Source: Polyodon spathula (Eukaryota; Chordata; Actinopteri; Acipenseriformes; Polyodontidae). Taken from it: a stretch of DNA of 64,000 nt. Location: positions 25,168,870-25,232,869 of the forward strand of contig NC_054548.1 of assembly GCF_017654505.1 (NCBI RefSeq). Reading direction: 5' to 3'. Below the pieces are notes generated by a model that did no database searches, had not been told where the DNA came from, and worked only from the letters and a program-made list of their open reading frames with translations. The position numbers and the translations under genes were made by a program. Shown here piece by piece: positions 11,495 to 23,764 of the stretch (within the stretch, counting starts at the first letter, position 1; each line of letters starts with the position of its first letter).

Positions 11495-11851
11495 TCAGTG
11501 GTGTGAGCATGCAACCTCAAGGACCCTAGTGCCCACAGAGGGCAATGAGGGATCTACCACATTCAGGCGGTAGCACCTGGCAAAGGTATGCGGGTTAGCC
11601 CAGCTAGCCGCATCACAAATTTTAGCCGTGGAGGCACCTCGGAAGAGGGCCCATGACGTAGCCACACCTCTCATGGAATGTGCGGCTATTATCATATACA
11701 GTCGAGACTGTGTCCGCAATCCAATGCGACAGCCGCTGCTTTGAGAGGGGCTGTCCCAGGGTCCATGTTCAATGGCAGACGAAGAGCTGGTCAGCGCTCT
11801 CGTCCTATCTACATAACAGCTCAATGCCCGAACTGTGCAGAGAAGGTTCAA
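11495..11851 (-). pseudogene. DIRS tyrosine recombinase, C-terminal fragment
   Basis: The motif HSMRGVATSWALFRGAS followed by CDAASWANPHTFARCYRL fits the C-terminal active-site region of DIRS-type tyrosine recombinases (an H-x-x-R box, then HTF...YY/CY with the nucleophilic Tyr). The N-terminal half cannot be followed without stops. It lies just inside the left inverted repeats, as expected for the 3' end of a minus-strand DIRS element. Confidence 0.6.
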
Positions 11852-12411
11852 CTTCTTATCCTCTTCTGTTACAAACGTTGAGGATGAAAGGACTCCAGTT
11901 CCACAGACTGATTAACGTGGAAGGCTGTAACTACCTTGGGGAGAAAAGCAGGGTTTGCACGCAGTGACGCTCTGCTACCATCATCCTAAATCCATATACA
12001 GGAACTATGCACAGACAGCGCCTGCAGCTCACTAACCCACTTTGTAGAGGTGAAAGCCAAGAGGAAGGCTGTCTTCATGGACAGGTGCTTCAACTCGATG
12101 GATTACATATGCTCAAATGGGGCCTGTGTGAGTGCCTCCAGTACAATCTCAAGGCTCCATTCGGGGAGAGTAGCCCTCCTAGAAGAGTGCAATCGCCGAG
12201 CACCTCAGAGAAACCGGGTAGCCCAAAAATGCACGCCCGGGGACATCGAGTCAACGGGGGCATGGCAAGCAGAAATAGCCACTAGGTAAACCTTCAGAGT
12301 GGAAGGTGATCTACCAGCCTCAAGCAGATCTTGCAGAAACTGCAAGATGGCAGGCATAGGATAGTAGGTTGGATCGTGACCGTTTGTACGGCAGCAATCT
12401 TGAAAACATTT

Positions 12412-13410
12412 TCACTTACAGGCATAGAGTGACCTAGTGGAATGCTCCCTAGCATTCTGCAGCGTAACCACGACTGCGTCAGGCAGCCTTAAAGCTGAAC
12501 AGCAGTCCCTTTCAGGGGCCAGTCCCATAGCTGGAGCCTGCCCGGCTCCGGGTCTCAAAGTGTGCCTCTCACCTGACTGAGAAGATCCCGACGAAGCGGG
12601 ATTTCCCAGTGCAGGCCGTTCAATAGCTGGCACAGGGATGAAAACCAAATTCTCCTTGGCCACCTGGGGACCACTAGGAGAACTGACGCCTTCTCCGACC
12701 GGACCTTTTCGAGAAAGGCCGGGAGCAATGGCAGAGGTGGGAACGCGTAAAGGAGCACTCTGGGCCATACGTGGGCTAGGGCATCGACTCCTAGTACACT
12801 GTCGCAGCGGTGGAGGGAGTACCACAGGGGGCAGTGTGTCATCTCCACTGAGGCGAAGAGATCGACCTGCGCCTTCCCGAAACATTCACAAATGCGCTCC
12901 ACCACCTGAGGGTGGAGCCGCCACTCCGATGAATGTGGGCCCTCCCTCGAGAGGAGGTCCGCCGTCCGATTCTCCATACCAGGAACTTGGGGTGGCTGAG
13001 ACTGGGGCAGGGCTAGCGGTGGCGGTTGTCTAGAGTGGAAACCCTGGGACCTCCTTCTCGGTTGTTGTTGCGTGGGCTGGGTACGGCCACGTCCACCACG
13101 GGTACTTTGGGCTCCCGCCACATAGGCATTTCGGACGTGCATCTCCATGATCCTGCACTGCAGGTTCGGGCACACAGGGTCCTTGGGCATACCTCCCACC
13201 GGCGGAGCTTTAACCAAGGCTGCAATAGTGGAATCCACAGGGGGAAACCCAGCCAGGCCCAGCTTCTCTGCCCCTTCCAGCGAGACCAGAGGAGAACCAT
13301 GTCTCAATTGTTCTGGCAGCATTGTAGCTGGGTGGTTCCAAGAGAATGCCCCGACTCCATGAAATCAGGGAAAGCTTGGAAGGGCTGAGCTCGGGTAGCC
13401 ACATTATGCG
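12412..13410 (-). pseudogene. DIRS gag / RNase H remnant
   Basis: The frame 12555-13322 joins a gag-like part (SLEGAEKLGLAGFP, CPNLQCRIMEMHVRNAY) to an RNase H C-terminus (VPGMENRTADLLSREG) and the following conserved block (AQVDLFASVEMTHCPLW, PRVLLYAFPPLPLLP). The join places gag next to RNase H with no reverse transcriptase, which indicates an internal deletion. The overlapping frame 12412-12885 is probably a shadow. Assignment rests on recognised motifs. Confidence 0.65.
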
Positions 13411-13789
13411 GTCAAAAGACGGAATGGCGTGACTCTGTCTGTGATGTCCAGGAGACTTGCAGGTTCGCACTAGGAACTGAGGCAGCCTCGGAACTAGGGG
13501 CCGTATCAGCCTGGAATTCGGGTTCCGCCACAACCTCCATATCCGGAGGGAAATCATAACAATGTTTGGTGACCATCTTGGAATTGAAAGGGAACAGTCT
13601 TTGCATTGATTAAGTCAGACAGCTTGGGAGGCACCTTTTATTACAGAACAGAAGAACATAACTCCGCTGACAACTGTTTTACAGGGTAGCAGCATTGAGG
13701 ACAAGAAAGTTTAATGGGATGTGAAACTATCCTGTTGTGTAATGGTGATGCAGGGATGGTGTGGAGGTGTGCTGCCTGTATGTACCTTA

Positions 13790-13925
13790 ACAGGAATATA
13801 AATAAGATTCCAATTGCAAAGCAGTTTAACCCATTCCAGGTTTTACTACAAGCTTGTTTAGCCACAGTGTATAGGTAACATGTTCAGATGGGTTGTGTTA
13901 TAGTAAAACCAGGAATGGATTTAGG
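13790..13925. repeat. second copy of the palindromic repeat seen at 5439-5809
   Basis: Contains AAGCAGTTTAACCCATTCC and GGTTTTACTACAAGC, and later the complementary TAGTAAAACCAGGAATGG. These match the arms of the earlier copy with divergence. Confidence 0.55.
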
Positions 13926-14382
13926 CTTTTTTGGTTAGATCTTGATTACTGTAAAACTCCTTAGCACAGTTATTTTATGAAGAGATGACAATCTTGGTCA
14001 AGATAATCTGTTTAGCATGAGTTCAGACTTTTCATTGGTCAGGCTAGTGAAGCTTACAGTAGGTTTTGTGTGTAAGCCCTTTACTGTATATGTTGGGCGG
14101 TAACCATTTTTTTAAATGAACACAAAGCTTTTAGACACAAGATCTGCATTGCGTGGAACAATCATGGGAGGCACAAAAAAACTATGACTAAAGTAATTTA
14201 TAGAGTAATGAATTCACTGTTTTTACAGTAACTTGATGTAGAGTACTGTAACCCAAAGGTCAGTGCTATGCAAGTATTTGAATGTCAGAAAGTTACAAAA
14301 ACTGAAGTTTAATGCTATAGACAAGTCATCCATTGGTAAACAATATTGTATTACGTGTGCATGTGTATGTGTGAAAAGGATT

Positions 14383-14385
<3 letters not shown>

Positions 14386-14442
<57 letters not shown>
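14386..14442. repeat. (TA)n microsatellite
   Basis: Perfect TA run shortly before TMCO3 exon 2. Confidence 0.95.
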
Positions 14443-14451
<9 letters not shown>

Positions 14452-14489
14452 GGGCTACACTTATATAGTAAAAATGCTTCTTTTCTCAG

Positions 14490-14973
14490 GTCTCCCACGA
14501 AAAAGAAAAATGAGGCATAACTAAGAATGAAGGATCCCAGCCTCTTCTTTCTGTGGGTCTTCATGGCACTTTTAAAGTGCCAGCTGCTGGTTTCCACGGA
14601 ACATGTGGGCGTGGCAAAGCATGCCATCAAGCTTCATCGTGGCAAGGGGGCAACTGTGACGCAGGGGAGGCAGTGGGTGATCGAGAACTGCCACAAGATG
14701 TCCAGTCTGCTCCGCCTGAAGGCCGTGGTCCTGAACAAGCTGAAGGGAGCCATCAGACTGGTGGAGAAGAACCCCGGACTGTCGGACGCTGAGAAGCTTT
14801 TCCAGGTGCACACCTTTGAGATCTTCATGAAGGATCTGATCGAGAGTGGGAATTTGGTCTTCCAGGCCATCCACGGCCTACAGAGGGTGCTGCAGGGGGA
14901 CTACAAGGACATGGTGAACATGAAGGAGAGCAGCAGGCAGCGGCTGGAGGCCCTGAGGGAGGCTGCCATTAAG
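14490..14973 (+). CDS. TMCO3: TMCO3 exon 2 (start codon, signal peptide, coiled coil)
   Basis: The acceptor TTTTCTCAG ends at 14489 and the ATG is at 14527. The protein starts with a hydrophobic leader ([17 protein letters not shown]), then [27 protein letters not shown] and [19 protein letters not shown], all conserved in TMCO3. It ends AAG|GTAAGT in phase 0. Open throughout; part of the decayed locus. Confidence 0.93.
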
Positions 14974-15766
14974 GTAAGTAGCTAGGAAAGAGAGAAAGGT
15001 TCTGGGTGACTGTACGAGGGAAGTCGTTCAGGGTCCAACAACGGGTTAAATATAATGTAAATTCCAAAAAAGTAATCTCCCACATGAGAAAAATGAGTAC
15101 CATCACACATGTTCTCACCATGTGGTGCTTTGTGGTTGCACATCTCTTGTTTTGTAGACACACAGCTACCCTGGGTCCCTCATCTCCATCAAACACAAAT
15201 AGAGGAAACACAGTTGGAATGACCCAATACTGTCAGAGCTGAGTAACTTCTCGATCTTGGATACAATCTGCACAGTTTACAATACATAAACTCAAAACAG
15301 AAATCATTATCTTCAAACCAGAAAATGTTTAACTTGTACTATGTTTAGCAGAAAAAAATTCTAAACAAACTTTATAAACCGGGTTACAGAGATCAGTTTA
15401 GGTCATCATACCATTCTGTTCTGCCAGTAGTTTTTTTTTTTCTCAGTAAACTAAGATTTGAAGCTATGTTTTTCATCCTTATCTGTAGCAGTGTACCACT
15501 CTAAATGCATAGTGGCTTGCGACATGTTTTGTGATGTGTTCTTGAGTTAAACCTGGCTTCTCTTTAAGCATGAGAAGCCTGGCTTCTCCTTTCTGGGAGC
15601 TTTGTTATTGGATTAAAAAAATAAATAAATAGCTGACCGTGCACTTTTGTGACTATCACAGTTAATTAAAAAGCTAGTAACTTGCCAGGAGGAGATGGCA
15701 AAAGAGTTTGCAGTGGGAATGGGGTAATTCATTTAAATTCTTTCTCTTCCTGACAAATAATGATAG

Positions 15767-15946
15767 GAGGAACAAGAGTTTGTAGAGCTCATGGCAGCTG
15801 AGAAACATCAAGCAGCGGCCCTCAAAAGCATGCAGCAACAGAACAAGAGCCTGTCTATCCTGGATGAGATCTTAAAAGATGTCTGGAAAGCAGCTGATCG
15901 ATTGGAGGAGGAGATTGAGGAACATGCTTTCGACGATAACAAGCTA
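15767..15946 (+). CDS. TMCO3: TMCO3 exon 3
   Basis: 180 bp, phase 0 on both sides. It encodes [20 protein letters not shown] through [14 protein letters not shown], the second part of the coiled coil, with donor GTATGT. No lesion. Confidence 0.92.
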
Positions 15947-16074
15947 GTATGTGAAGACTTTTTTTCTCTTTCATGTTTCGTCTTCTTATATCTACATATC
16001 TAAAATAGGAAGTAGTTAGCACTTCTCTGGGTAAGAAGTCAAAGCAGTACCTCCTGGTACCTGTTCTGTATGTC

Positions 16075-16653
16075 TGTGACAGGTTGGCTTGTGTGGTGAT
16101 GTCAGGCCAGGAAGAAACACACAGAATGGTGAGTGAATTGCACTGTTGCGCTGATTTATTGAAAATAAAAGGTTTAAACAGAAAACAAAACACTGAACAA
16201 ACAAAATGGCACATTGGCCAAAACAAACAAACAGTGGACGAACACTAAACAAACACTAAATACAACAAGTATTGCACTGGTACTAAGCCAGCTCGAGTAG
16301 CAGTTGTTATTATTTTCATTTTCTCTCCTCTCTCCCATACCTCCTCGCTGTACACCCAATCCCATGTGAGTAAAACACTCACTCTTTTATCCAGCTGTGC
16401 CGACACTCGATTGCTAATCAATCATTCAATTGAATCTCGGCATAGTCAGCATGTGAACTAATTGTGCACTCCCTGTTAACCCATACAAATATCCATTTTA
16501 GTCTGCACGTGAAGTGATTGTGCAATCCCCGTGCCTAAATACAAATATACATTTTACATCACCTGTGCTACATAACCCACATTCCATGCACCACTACAAT
16601 AACACATATAACAGGCAACATAAACACACACAGGGGCAGGGCACCCTGCCACA
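16075..16653 (-). mobile_element. solo LTR, inserted in TMCO3 intron 3
   Basis: Begins and ends as an LTR (TGTGACAGG ... CCTGCCACA on the plus strand; complementary TG..CA ends). Flanks ATGTC and AGGTC agree at 4 of 5. No internal coding region. It shares blocks such as GATTGCTAATCAATCATTC with the repeat at 39996-40639. Confidence 0.65.
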
Positions 16654-17183
16654 AGGTCACATGACTTCATCTAGTCTAGAGCATTGGGGAGGGCTTCAGC
16701 TACAATACATAAAGTGGGTTCAGGAAAAAAACATTTTTTTGACAGCTACCTAATACACTGATGGAATGCTTGTTGATGTGTAGATAAAGTCGTCCCTATA
16801 TTTACACCTATTTCAACTAATGAGCTTATCCCTTGTGAAAAAACTGTTTAAAAAAAAGCATATTTCTCTATACCTTGTTTACTGATGTCTAAATAGTTTA
16901 AATGTAATGCACAGATATCTATTCTTTTCAAGAGCGTGCCCTACCGTGAAGGATGTGTGATATTCAGGTGCTTTATTAGCGAGAAGAGCAATGTGTGAAA
17001 AAGTGTAGATCATCTCCGCCCTAGACATTCCTCTGTCTTGTTGAGGAACTAACTTTCACGCTAAAACATTCGCGTTAAAGGTGGCCCCATAAAATACTAA
17101 GGCAATTGAGCATTGGGCCAACACTTTTTCCAGAAAAATGAAATGAACCCAGCATGAAGTGTGCGGATGCAACCTAAAGGCAC

Positions 17184-17185
<2 letters not shown>

Positions 17186-17264
<79 letters not shown>
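17186..17264 (+). repeat. (CT)n tract forming the polypyrimidine tract of TMCO3 exon 4
   Basis: About 79 bp of pure CT ending exactly at the acceptor AG of exon 4 (exon starts 17267). It probably supplies the pyrimidine tract and, being length-variable, may alter splice-site strength. Confidence 0.9.
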
Positions 17265-17266
<2 letters not shown>

Positions 17267-17267
<1 letters not shown>

Positions 17268-17521
17268 TGGTCAAAGGTGTCAATGTGGAAGCGGTTCTCT
17301 GGGTGGAGGATGATCATCAGGACTCTCGGAGGAACTATTTCAAGCGGGAGGTAGAATATGACCTGGGGCTGAGCATGCTGATTGACTTCCAGAACAACCA
17401 GTACATCCTCACCATCCTCACTGAATCCAACACTGGCCTAGTGGTCTTGTTGTCATCTCCCTTGGAGGAATTGGATTGGGTCCCACTTCCAGCAGAGATT
17501 GTTAAATTAGTTATGAATTAA
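17267..17521 (+). pseudogene. TMCO3: TMCO3 exon 4, homology ends abruptly
   Basis: [16 protein letters not shown] and [20 protein letters not shown] match TMCO3 up to about 17413. From there the frame diverges and reaches TAA at 17519-17521 with no donor at the break. The following segment of the family (about 59 residues, including the first membrane helix of the antiporter domain) was not found before exon 6. Confidence 0.8.
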
Positions 17522-17870
17522 TTATTAAACCTTTTAAAACAGAGTAGTGCTATATGACATTTTACATTTACAAAAAAAAAAAACTGGCAGTTCACTGGCT
17601 GTCAGAGACCTTATAGAGATTAACCAGTATTACAGCCTACACCCAGCCATCACAATGCATTCATGCACAAGATAGGTTTAATTTACTACCATATGTCTCT
17701 CTATATATCGATCTCCCTGGCGATAGGATGCATATCAAGTATGCAGCTGTTCAATTTTTCACCTGGGCTTATTCCTCAATATCCATCTTAAAAAATGTAC
17801 TCAATAAATGTATTTTATGTGAAGTTTGACTATATTTGATATATTATTAAATGTAGCTTTTATCTCCCAG

Positions 17871-17963
17871 TCGATTGTACAGGTTGAAACTCTGGGAGAA
17901 TTTGGTGTCTTCTTTACATTGTTTGTTGTCGGTCTGGAGTTTTCCCCTGAAGAGCTGAGAAAG
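17871..17963 (+). pseudogene. TMCO3: TMCO3 antiporter-domain exon ([12 protein letters not shown])
   Basis: 93 bp in phase 0, [20 protein letters not shown]... to ELRK, with acceptor TCTCCCAG and donor GTGCAG. The sequence itself is intact; it belongs to the decayed locus. Confidence 0.9.
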
Positions 17964-18784
17964 GTGCAGTATCTAAGCAATATGTCCTGTGTTCATTGCT
18001 TATATTAAGATGATTATATTGTGCAGTTTGTTCTTGATACTCATAGTCACTAATATTCACTTGTGTGTCTATTATCTTTGCACTTTCTTTAATAAAACTG
18101 TGTTTGCTGGATATGCATGTGTTAGGGGTCTCTAATTTTGTAATAATTTGTGGCTAATTTCTGCTTGAATTTAAGAGTCAGGGTCAAGTGGAAATGTGTT
18201 TTTTTTTTTTTTCTTTTAACATATCAACACTTCAAAGTGTTGAGTGGCTGGAACCAATGAATTATGAACATGTCATCCATTACAACACAAAAGCACTGAC
18301 CCTTCTAAACTGGAGTGGAGAATCTTAACAGCAGAGAATGCTAACACTTACCATGAGGGAAATGACTCTGATACTGAAAGATCTGAATACTGCCTGCTGC
18401 ATATCAAGACTGCACCCCTGGCACAGTCCCTGGACTACCTTCCTGTATCACTGCAACAGCATTTTGATATGAGTCACATTTCACCCACTTTCACACGAAT
18501 GTGGTAATGCTGCTGAAGAAGGGCGTACAAACAAGTCAATTAATTTGCTTGGCTTCTGCTTTGAGAGTTTTGAATCCTGTCATTTCTGTTTCATTATTTA
18601 TAAAGAAATATCCATGCTATTTATTATCTCAGTATATCATGATCAAAGGCCCATAACAAGACACCTTAACATGCTTTGTATTTTCAAAAAAATAGTTTTT
18701 ACAGAATATTATTTGCAATTTAGGTTAACAGATTTATAAACTATGTTTTAGTAACTCTTTTGCTATTTTTATTTTTTGTTCTAG

Positions 18785-18971
18785 GTCTGGAAAATCTCAG
18801 TGCAAGGACCTTGCTGCATGACATTCCTGATGGTGGCTTTTGGCTTGTTATGGGAACAACTGTTAAGAATCAAACCAGTGCAGACCATCTTTATTTCGAC
18901 CTGTCTGTCGCTGTCCAGCACACCACTTGTGTCCAGGTTTCTTTCTGGGTGTGCCAGGGGAGAAAAGGAAG
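18785..18971 (+). pseudogene. TMCO3: TMCO3 antiporter-domain exon (VWKISVQGP)
   Basis: 187 bp, [20 protein letters not shown], then [16 protein letters not shown], ending E-K-E-G in phase 1 with donor GTAATG. Open and well conserved. Confidence 0.9.
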
Positions 18972-19542
18972 GTAATGAATAATGCTACTTTGCTCATTTG
19001 CTAATTAAATATTTTGGTGGCCCAGATGAGTAAATAGATAGCAGTTTCATCTTTAAGTAAAAATAATTAAATGAGAAAACTGTCTCAGAAGTGTGGTGGT
19101 ACCTCTAAGTGTTTTCTAGGAATGCAGAAGGACAAGGGGAGGGGAATTTATTGCCCATCTTACCCCAACTCAACACTGTGCTCACGAAATATCTTGGTAT
19201 CCCTGCATAGATAATGGCCCTGCCTTCAAATACCGGAGAAAGATTTTATTAAGAAATCCATCCTGCAAGTGTAGTGGTTTCCCAAATGTTAATCATTTTA
19301 CCCTCCAAAAATGTGTTACTGCAATGATGATTAACAAAGCTCCAACAACGTTCAGTTTTGGAAGAGACCGTATAAATACTTCTGTACACTTTTAGCATTT
19401 TCAGTGACAAAAGCATGGTGGGTTATTGTTTCGAGTAACTTAAATTTCCATTTATTTTACTCAAACCCTTTAGACTGCTTGTCAGTTTAAAGTCCAAAAA
19501 ATTAGCAAAGACAGTTAATTGTGTTTTTATTTCACCGGGCAG

Positions 19543-19661
19543 GTGAAGTTGACTACAGCAGTGTGCTGCTTGGAATGCTGGTCATGCAGGATTGTGCAGC
19601 TTAGCTTGTTTGTTGCTGTGATGCTAACCCTCATCCAAGCAGGAGGAAGCAATTATAACAG
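19543..19661 (+). pseudogene. TMCO3: TMCO3 exon with frameshift and stop
   Basis: GEVDYSSVLLGMLVMQD matches the family. One extra base after the Asp codon (about 19592-19593) then shifts the frame, and TAG appears at 19602-19604. The shifted frame carries the expected continuation (VQLSLFVAVM, TLIQAG), which pinpoints the insertion. Confidence 0.88.
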
Positions 19662-20114
19662 GTAACTAGAGATCCACTGGTTAACATCAGGGCTGAGGAA
19701 ATAAATATTTATATTGTACTAGCTTTAAGTTTTGAGAAAGGTAAAGGGGTAGCTGTATTAATAATTCTTAATAGTTGCAGCTAAAACATTTATAAAATTG
19801 CTTCAGGGATTGACAGATACTGAATTCTTGAGAGGGGAACTAGATTAAGTTGGTTTGGACACAGCTCATGCATCCTCCCACAAGCACTCAAGGGTTCAGG
19901 ATGCCAAGAACTGTACCAGCAGTCAGAACAAGCAAAATAGTTGGAACAAACACATGTAAATAAGCAGAAATTTCACCTAGTTTATTTGTGATTGTAACCA
20001 GACATCTATGTTGATTCCATTACAATATATCATAACAAGTTAAAATCAGAACCCCTTAGCCTATTGGATATGTATAGCTGTGGTCACATTGTGCTTTTTT
20101 GGTTTTCCCCCTAG

Positions 20115-20310
20115 TGTCTTTATGGAAAGTATCTGCATATTTTTCCTTTTTGGCCAAATCCTCTGCTCCCTGGCAGCAGTTTTTCTCATCTGTGTTGTCA
20201 TCAAGACATACCTGATTGGGCCTTATTACAGAAAACTGCATGCAGAGTGCAAGGGGAATAAGGAGATACTTGTCTTGGGAGTGTCAGCCATCATCTTTGC
20301 TATGTTGATG
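20115..20310 (+). pseudogene. TMCO3: TMCO3 antiporter-domain exon ([10 protein letters not shown])
   Basis: 196 bp, [20 protein letters not shown], then [20 protein letters not shown], ending at MLM|GTATGT in phase 0. Locally intact. Confidence 0.9.
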
Positions 20311-21106
20311 GTATGTTATTTAATAATGATATTGCATATTTTACACAGCAGATTATTTGTATTGGTGTGTGACTCTGTCCATATACAGTAAGTGTTTTAA
20401 ATAAATCAAAGTGATTGTGTATAGTGAGACTCAGAGTTGCAAGGGAAAACCGCTAGTATATTTTCTATGAATATGCTCTATAGAAGTATAGGAGTGCCAA
20501 GCTTCAGTTAAAAGGTGCCAGCCCAAACTGTCCTGTGCATGATTTGTCTGGTTTGTTGCAGTCGAACGTTTCCGGTAAAAATTACTCTGATTTAAACGTT
20601 TTCCTTGCCTAACTGCTGATCGCCATTACTAGTCCTAAAAAATGGAGTCAAATCTTTGCCATGCAGATGGATGATACCATTATTTAACATTATTTAAGCC
20701 TCCCTGTGAGTGGAGTTTATATGTTTGAATAATGAAAAATAATGATTCAGCCACTGGCTCAATATTTAATTTTTTTAAAGAAATAAAGAACAAGACCCTT
20801 GTGTATACCCCAGAGAGCTTTTTTTTATTTTGTATTCACAGGTTATTTACTCAGATAACACTAATTGCAATACAAACTGTAACCGTGGAGGCAATCAGTG
20901 AATAAAACAACACAGTCCAATCATGCTAGCAAAGATGACAAAGAGGATAACCCAAATTATATTTATTGCCATTGGATAGCATATAATAAGGGAGGCCCTT
21001 ATTATTCATTTTATAGAAGGAAATAAAATGTGAAAATCTTAAATCTCTTCTGGAATTCTAAGTATTAAAAAAAAAGGTTTTAATGAGTCTGATTTCCCTG
21101 CTGCAG

Positions 21107-21261
21107 ATAACAGAGATGCTGGATGTCTCAATGGAATAGGGCTGTTTTTTGGCTGGAGCTCTCATGTCATCACAAGGTCATCTGATCACTGAAGAGGTCA
21201 TGTCCTGCATTGAACCAATAAGAGATTTCCTTGCCATTATATTCTTTGCATCTATTGAGAG
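21107..21261 (+). pseudogene. TMCO3: TMCO3 exon with nonsense codon and displaced donor
   Basis: ITEMLDVSME is followed by TAG (21137-21139), where the family has Leu, then [19 protein letters not shown] and [17 protein letters not shown]. The donor expected right after the next G is displaced: four bases (AGAG) precede the GT at 21262, which would put the following exon out of frame. Confidence 0.88.
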
Positions 21262-21779
21262 GTACTGTATTTTCAGAATTGTATATAATAAGTGTTTGTT
21301 AATGACAGCTTTAATGACTTTCTATAGAAAAGTATTTAAGTACTCAAAGCAATCTTAAAAGCACCTTTGTGACAAAGAGCCAGGGCAAGATGCAATGTAT
21401 AGAAGCAGAAGGGATAAACTGGAAAATGTAATAAATACACATATAGAGAGACCCCCAACTCATCCTTCCTGACTTGATTAACTTGTAAATGTACTAATCA
21501 TACACCTGACTCTTGTTAAGCCTATATATTTGAGTCTCTTTGTTCCTTCACGATGCACTGATGAAGGCTTGATAGCCAAAACGCGTCTGCTATTTTATCT
21601 TTTTTCTTTTGTCGTCTGCGTAACCATGTTTTAAACTAAAATAAAAATACTCTCTTTTAAGGAGGGCTGACTTGTTCAATTTTCATTTGATTCCTGAAAG
21701 GTTACCACAGTAAATTTGCATGGTAATTTTGTAGTTTTTCCACACCTCCCCCATGGTTATACTATGCATTAACAGTAGT

Positions 21780-21905
21780 CTACCATGGTTTGCCATGTTT
21801 TTTTATTATGCTTTACCATACCTATGTGTGCTTTGCAATGCTCTTACCTGTGCTTTACCATGCTTTCATTGTGCTTTATCATACTTTGCTATGCTTTGTA
21901 CAGTT
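21780..21905. repeat. imperfect short tandem repeat, unit about TGCTTTACCATG
   Basis: Variants of TGCTTTACCATGCTTT / GCTTTGCTATG recur every 12-20 bp. It is a decayed minisatellite in a TMCO3 intron. Confidence 0.6.
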
Positions 21906-21976
21906 TTAAAGGGTTGTTATATGATGTCCTCCCCCATTAATTGATCCTTATGATTCTATGTTCTGATCCATGGCAG

Positions 21977-22038
21977 GTTTTCATGTGTTCCCCACCTTTG
22001 TTCTCTATGAACTCACTGTCTTACTGGTGATAATGAAG
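21977..22038 (+). pseudogene. TMCO3: TMCO3 exon, six codons shorter than family
   Basis: (G)FHVFPTFVLYELTVLLVIMK with acceptor GGCAG and donor GTAAAG. Compared with the family, about six residues between YELTVL and VVMK are missing, an in-frame 18-base loss inside a membrane helix. Confidence 0.82.
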
Positions 22039-22770
22039 GTAAAGTCTTTTTTTTCTTTATTCATGATCTAGGGCCAAACTGTATTTCATCTAATATAAAC
22101 TGAGTGGCATGTAAAATGATTATAGATTTGTTTGCAAGACTTGAATATTAAGGAACAGAACTGAGGAAAACATAAATGCAACCAAATCATTTGAAGTTAA
22201 TTTTCCTTCATCTACTTGCACCAGAAAGTATACTAGACAGAACCCTACCATATGATAAAAAAAAAAACTAAACTGATGCATATCTAGGACACTTTAAAAA
22301 TGATAGTGTATCAGATGCTTTCTGGACCACATGATTAAATTAAATATCCAGTGTTCTAGATGCAATTGAATATGTGGTTCAAATCTTGCATGTCCCTTTC
22401 AGGCTGGCTGCACTATATTATCTGAACCATCTGTCTTAACCAATAAGCCATTCTCTTGTTGTTGTTGTTGTTGTTTTTTTATAGAACAGTTAAACTGACC
22501 TCTAGTATTATTGTTGGTAGTTGTTTTTTAACACTAGAAGGACCGGAGATATACTCATACCTAGAAGCCCCGCAGCAGTCTTTCTGATAATGCTGGTTTA
22601 TCGGGGAAAACGTCAGGAAGACTACCGACAAAGCAGTTTTGTGGAAGGAAGGGAGAACAGGTTAACGAAATTGTTTTTTTGGGAAACGAAAATTATTACG
22701 GTCCCAAAGTGTGTGCCATTATAGCTGAGACAAAAAAACAACCGAAACATGGCGAAGTACATTATATATC

Positions 22771-22826
<56 letters not shown>
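22771..22826. repeat. (TA)n microsatellite
   Basis: TA runs directly before a Tc1-like left end. Confidence 0.9.
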
Positions 22827-22828
<2 letters not shown>

Positions 22829-23764
22829 TTACATACATACACACACACCGAGTGTACAAAACATTAGGAATACCTGCTCTTTCCAAGAAATAGACTGACG
22901 AGGTGAATCCAGGTGAAAGCTATGATCCCTTATTGATGTAACCTGTTAAATCCACTTCAATCAGTGTAGATGAAGGGGAGACAGGTTAAAGAAGGATTTT
23001 TAAGCCTTGACACAATTAAGACATGGATTGTGTATGTGTGCCATTCAGAGGGTAAATAGGCAAGACAAAAGATTTAAGTGCCTTTTAACGGGGTATGGTA
23101 GTAGGTGCCAGGCGCGCTGGTTTAAGTGTGTCAAGAACTGCAACGCTGCTGAGTTTTTCACGCTCAACAGTTTCCTGTGTGTATCAAGGATGGTCCACCA
23201 CCCAAAGGACATCCAGCCAATGGCAGGCCAGTGGTCGAAAACGGCTCATTGATGAAAGGCCAAAGGAGGCTGACATGAATTGTGCAGAGCAACAGAAGGG
23301 CTACAGTTAGTCAACTGACAGTCCAGTACAACATTGGTGACAAAAGACCCATAAAAGAATGCACAACTCATCGTACCTTGACACGAATGGGAAAGAAGGT
23401 ATGGCAGCCAACGACCTATCAGAGTTCCACTTTCAGCAAAACACAAGAAACTGTGGTTGCAGTAGGCTAAGGAACAAAAACACTGGACACTGGAGGATTG
23501 GAAAAACATTGCCTGGTGAATCCCAGTTCCTGCTGTTTCACGCTGATGGGAGGACTAGGGTATGGAGAAAACCACATGAGTACATGCATCCATCATGCCT
23601 TGTGTCAACATTGCAGGCTGGTGGTGGTGGTATGATGGTGTGGGGTATGTTTTATGGCATCCATTGGGCCCCTTGATAAAAGTGGAGCAACGTTTGAATG
23701 CCACAAGATATCTGAACATCATTGTCAATCAGGTGCATCCCTTCATGGCAGCAGTGTATCCATC

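Larger units (their letters stand above)
11105..13596 (-). mobile_element. DIRS-type tyrosine-recombinase retroelement, internally deleted
   Basis: Two nested pairs of inverted repeats define it: 11105-11152 against 11323-11370 (48 bp, two mismatches, containing CCTGGTTCCCTGAAAG), and 11374-11416 against 13555-13596 (TGTTCCCTTTCAATTC... with ATGGCCACCAAA). Inverted termini plus an internal complementary region are typical of DIRS elements. Minus-strand remains run in the order gag (EKLGLAGFPPVDSTIAALVK), RNase H end (GMENRTADLLSREG, then a DLFAS motif) and tyrosine recombinase end (HTFARCYRL). The reverse transcriptase is missing between gag and RNase H, and frames are broken. Confidence 0.75.

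Noticed and set aside
12007..13388. Plus-strand open frames in the GC-rich DIRS region
   Set aside because: The minus strand holds the recognisable gag, RNase H and recombinase motifs; the plus frames have none.
18220..18540. Possible extra exon between two TMCO3 exons
   Set aside because: No similarity to TMCO3 and no matching splice phase; exons on both sides join directly in the family.
21530..21670. Sequence containing CACTGATGAAGGCTTGATAG and AACGCGTCTG, found near ends of various vertebrate repeats
   Set aside because: Too short to assign to a family without a database.
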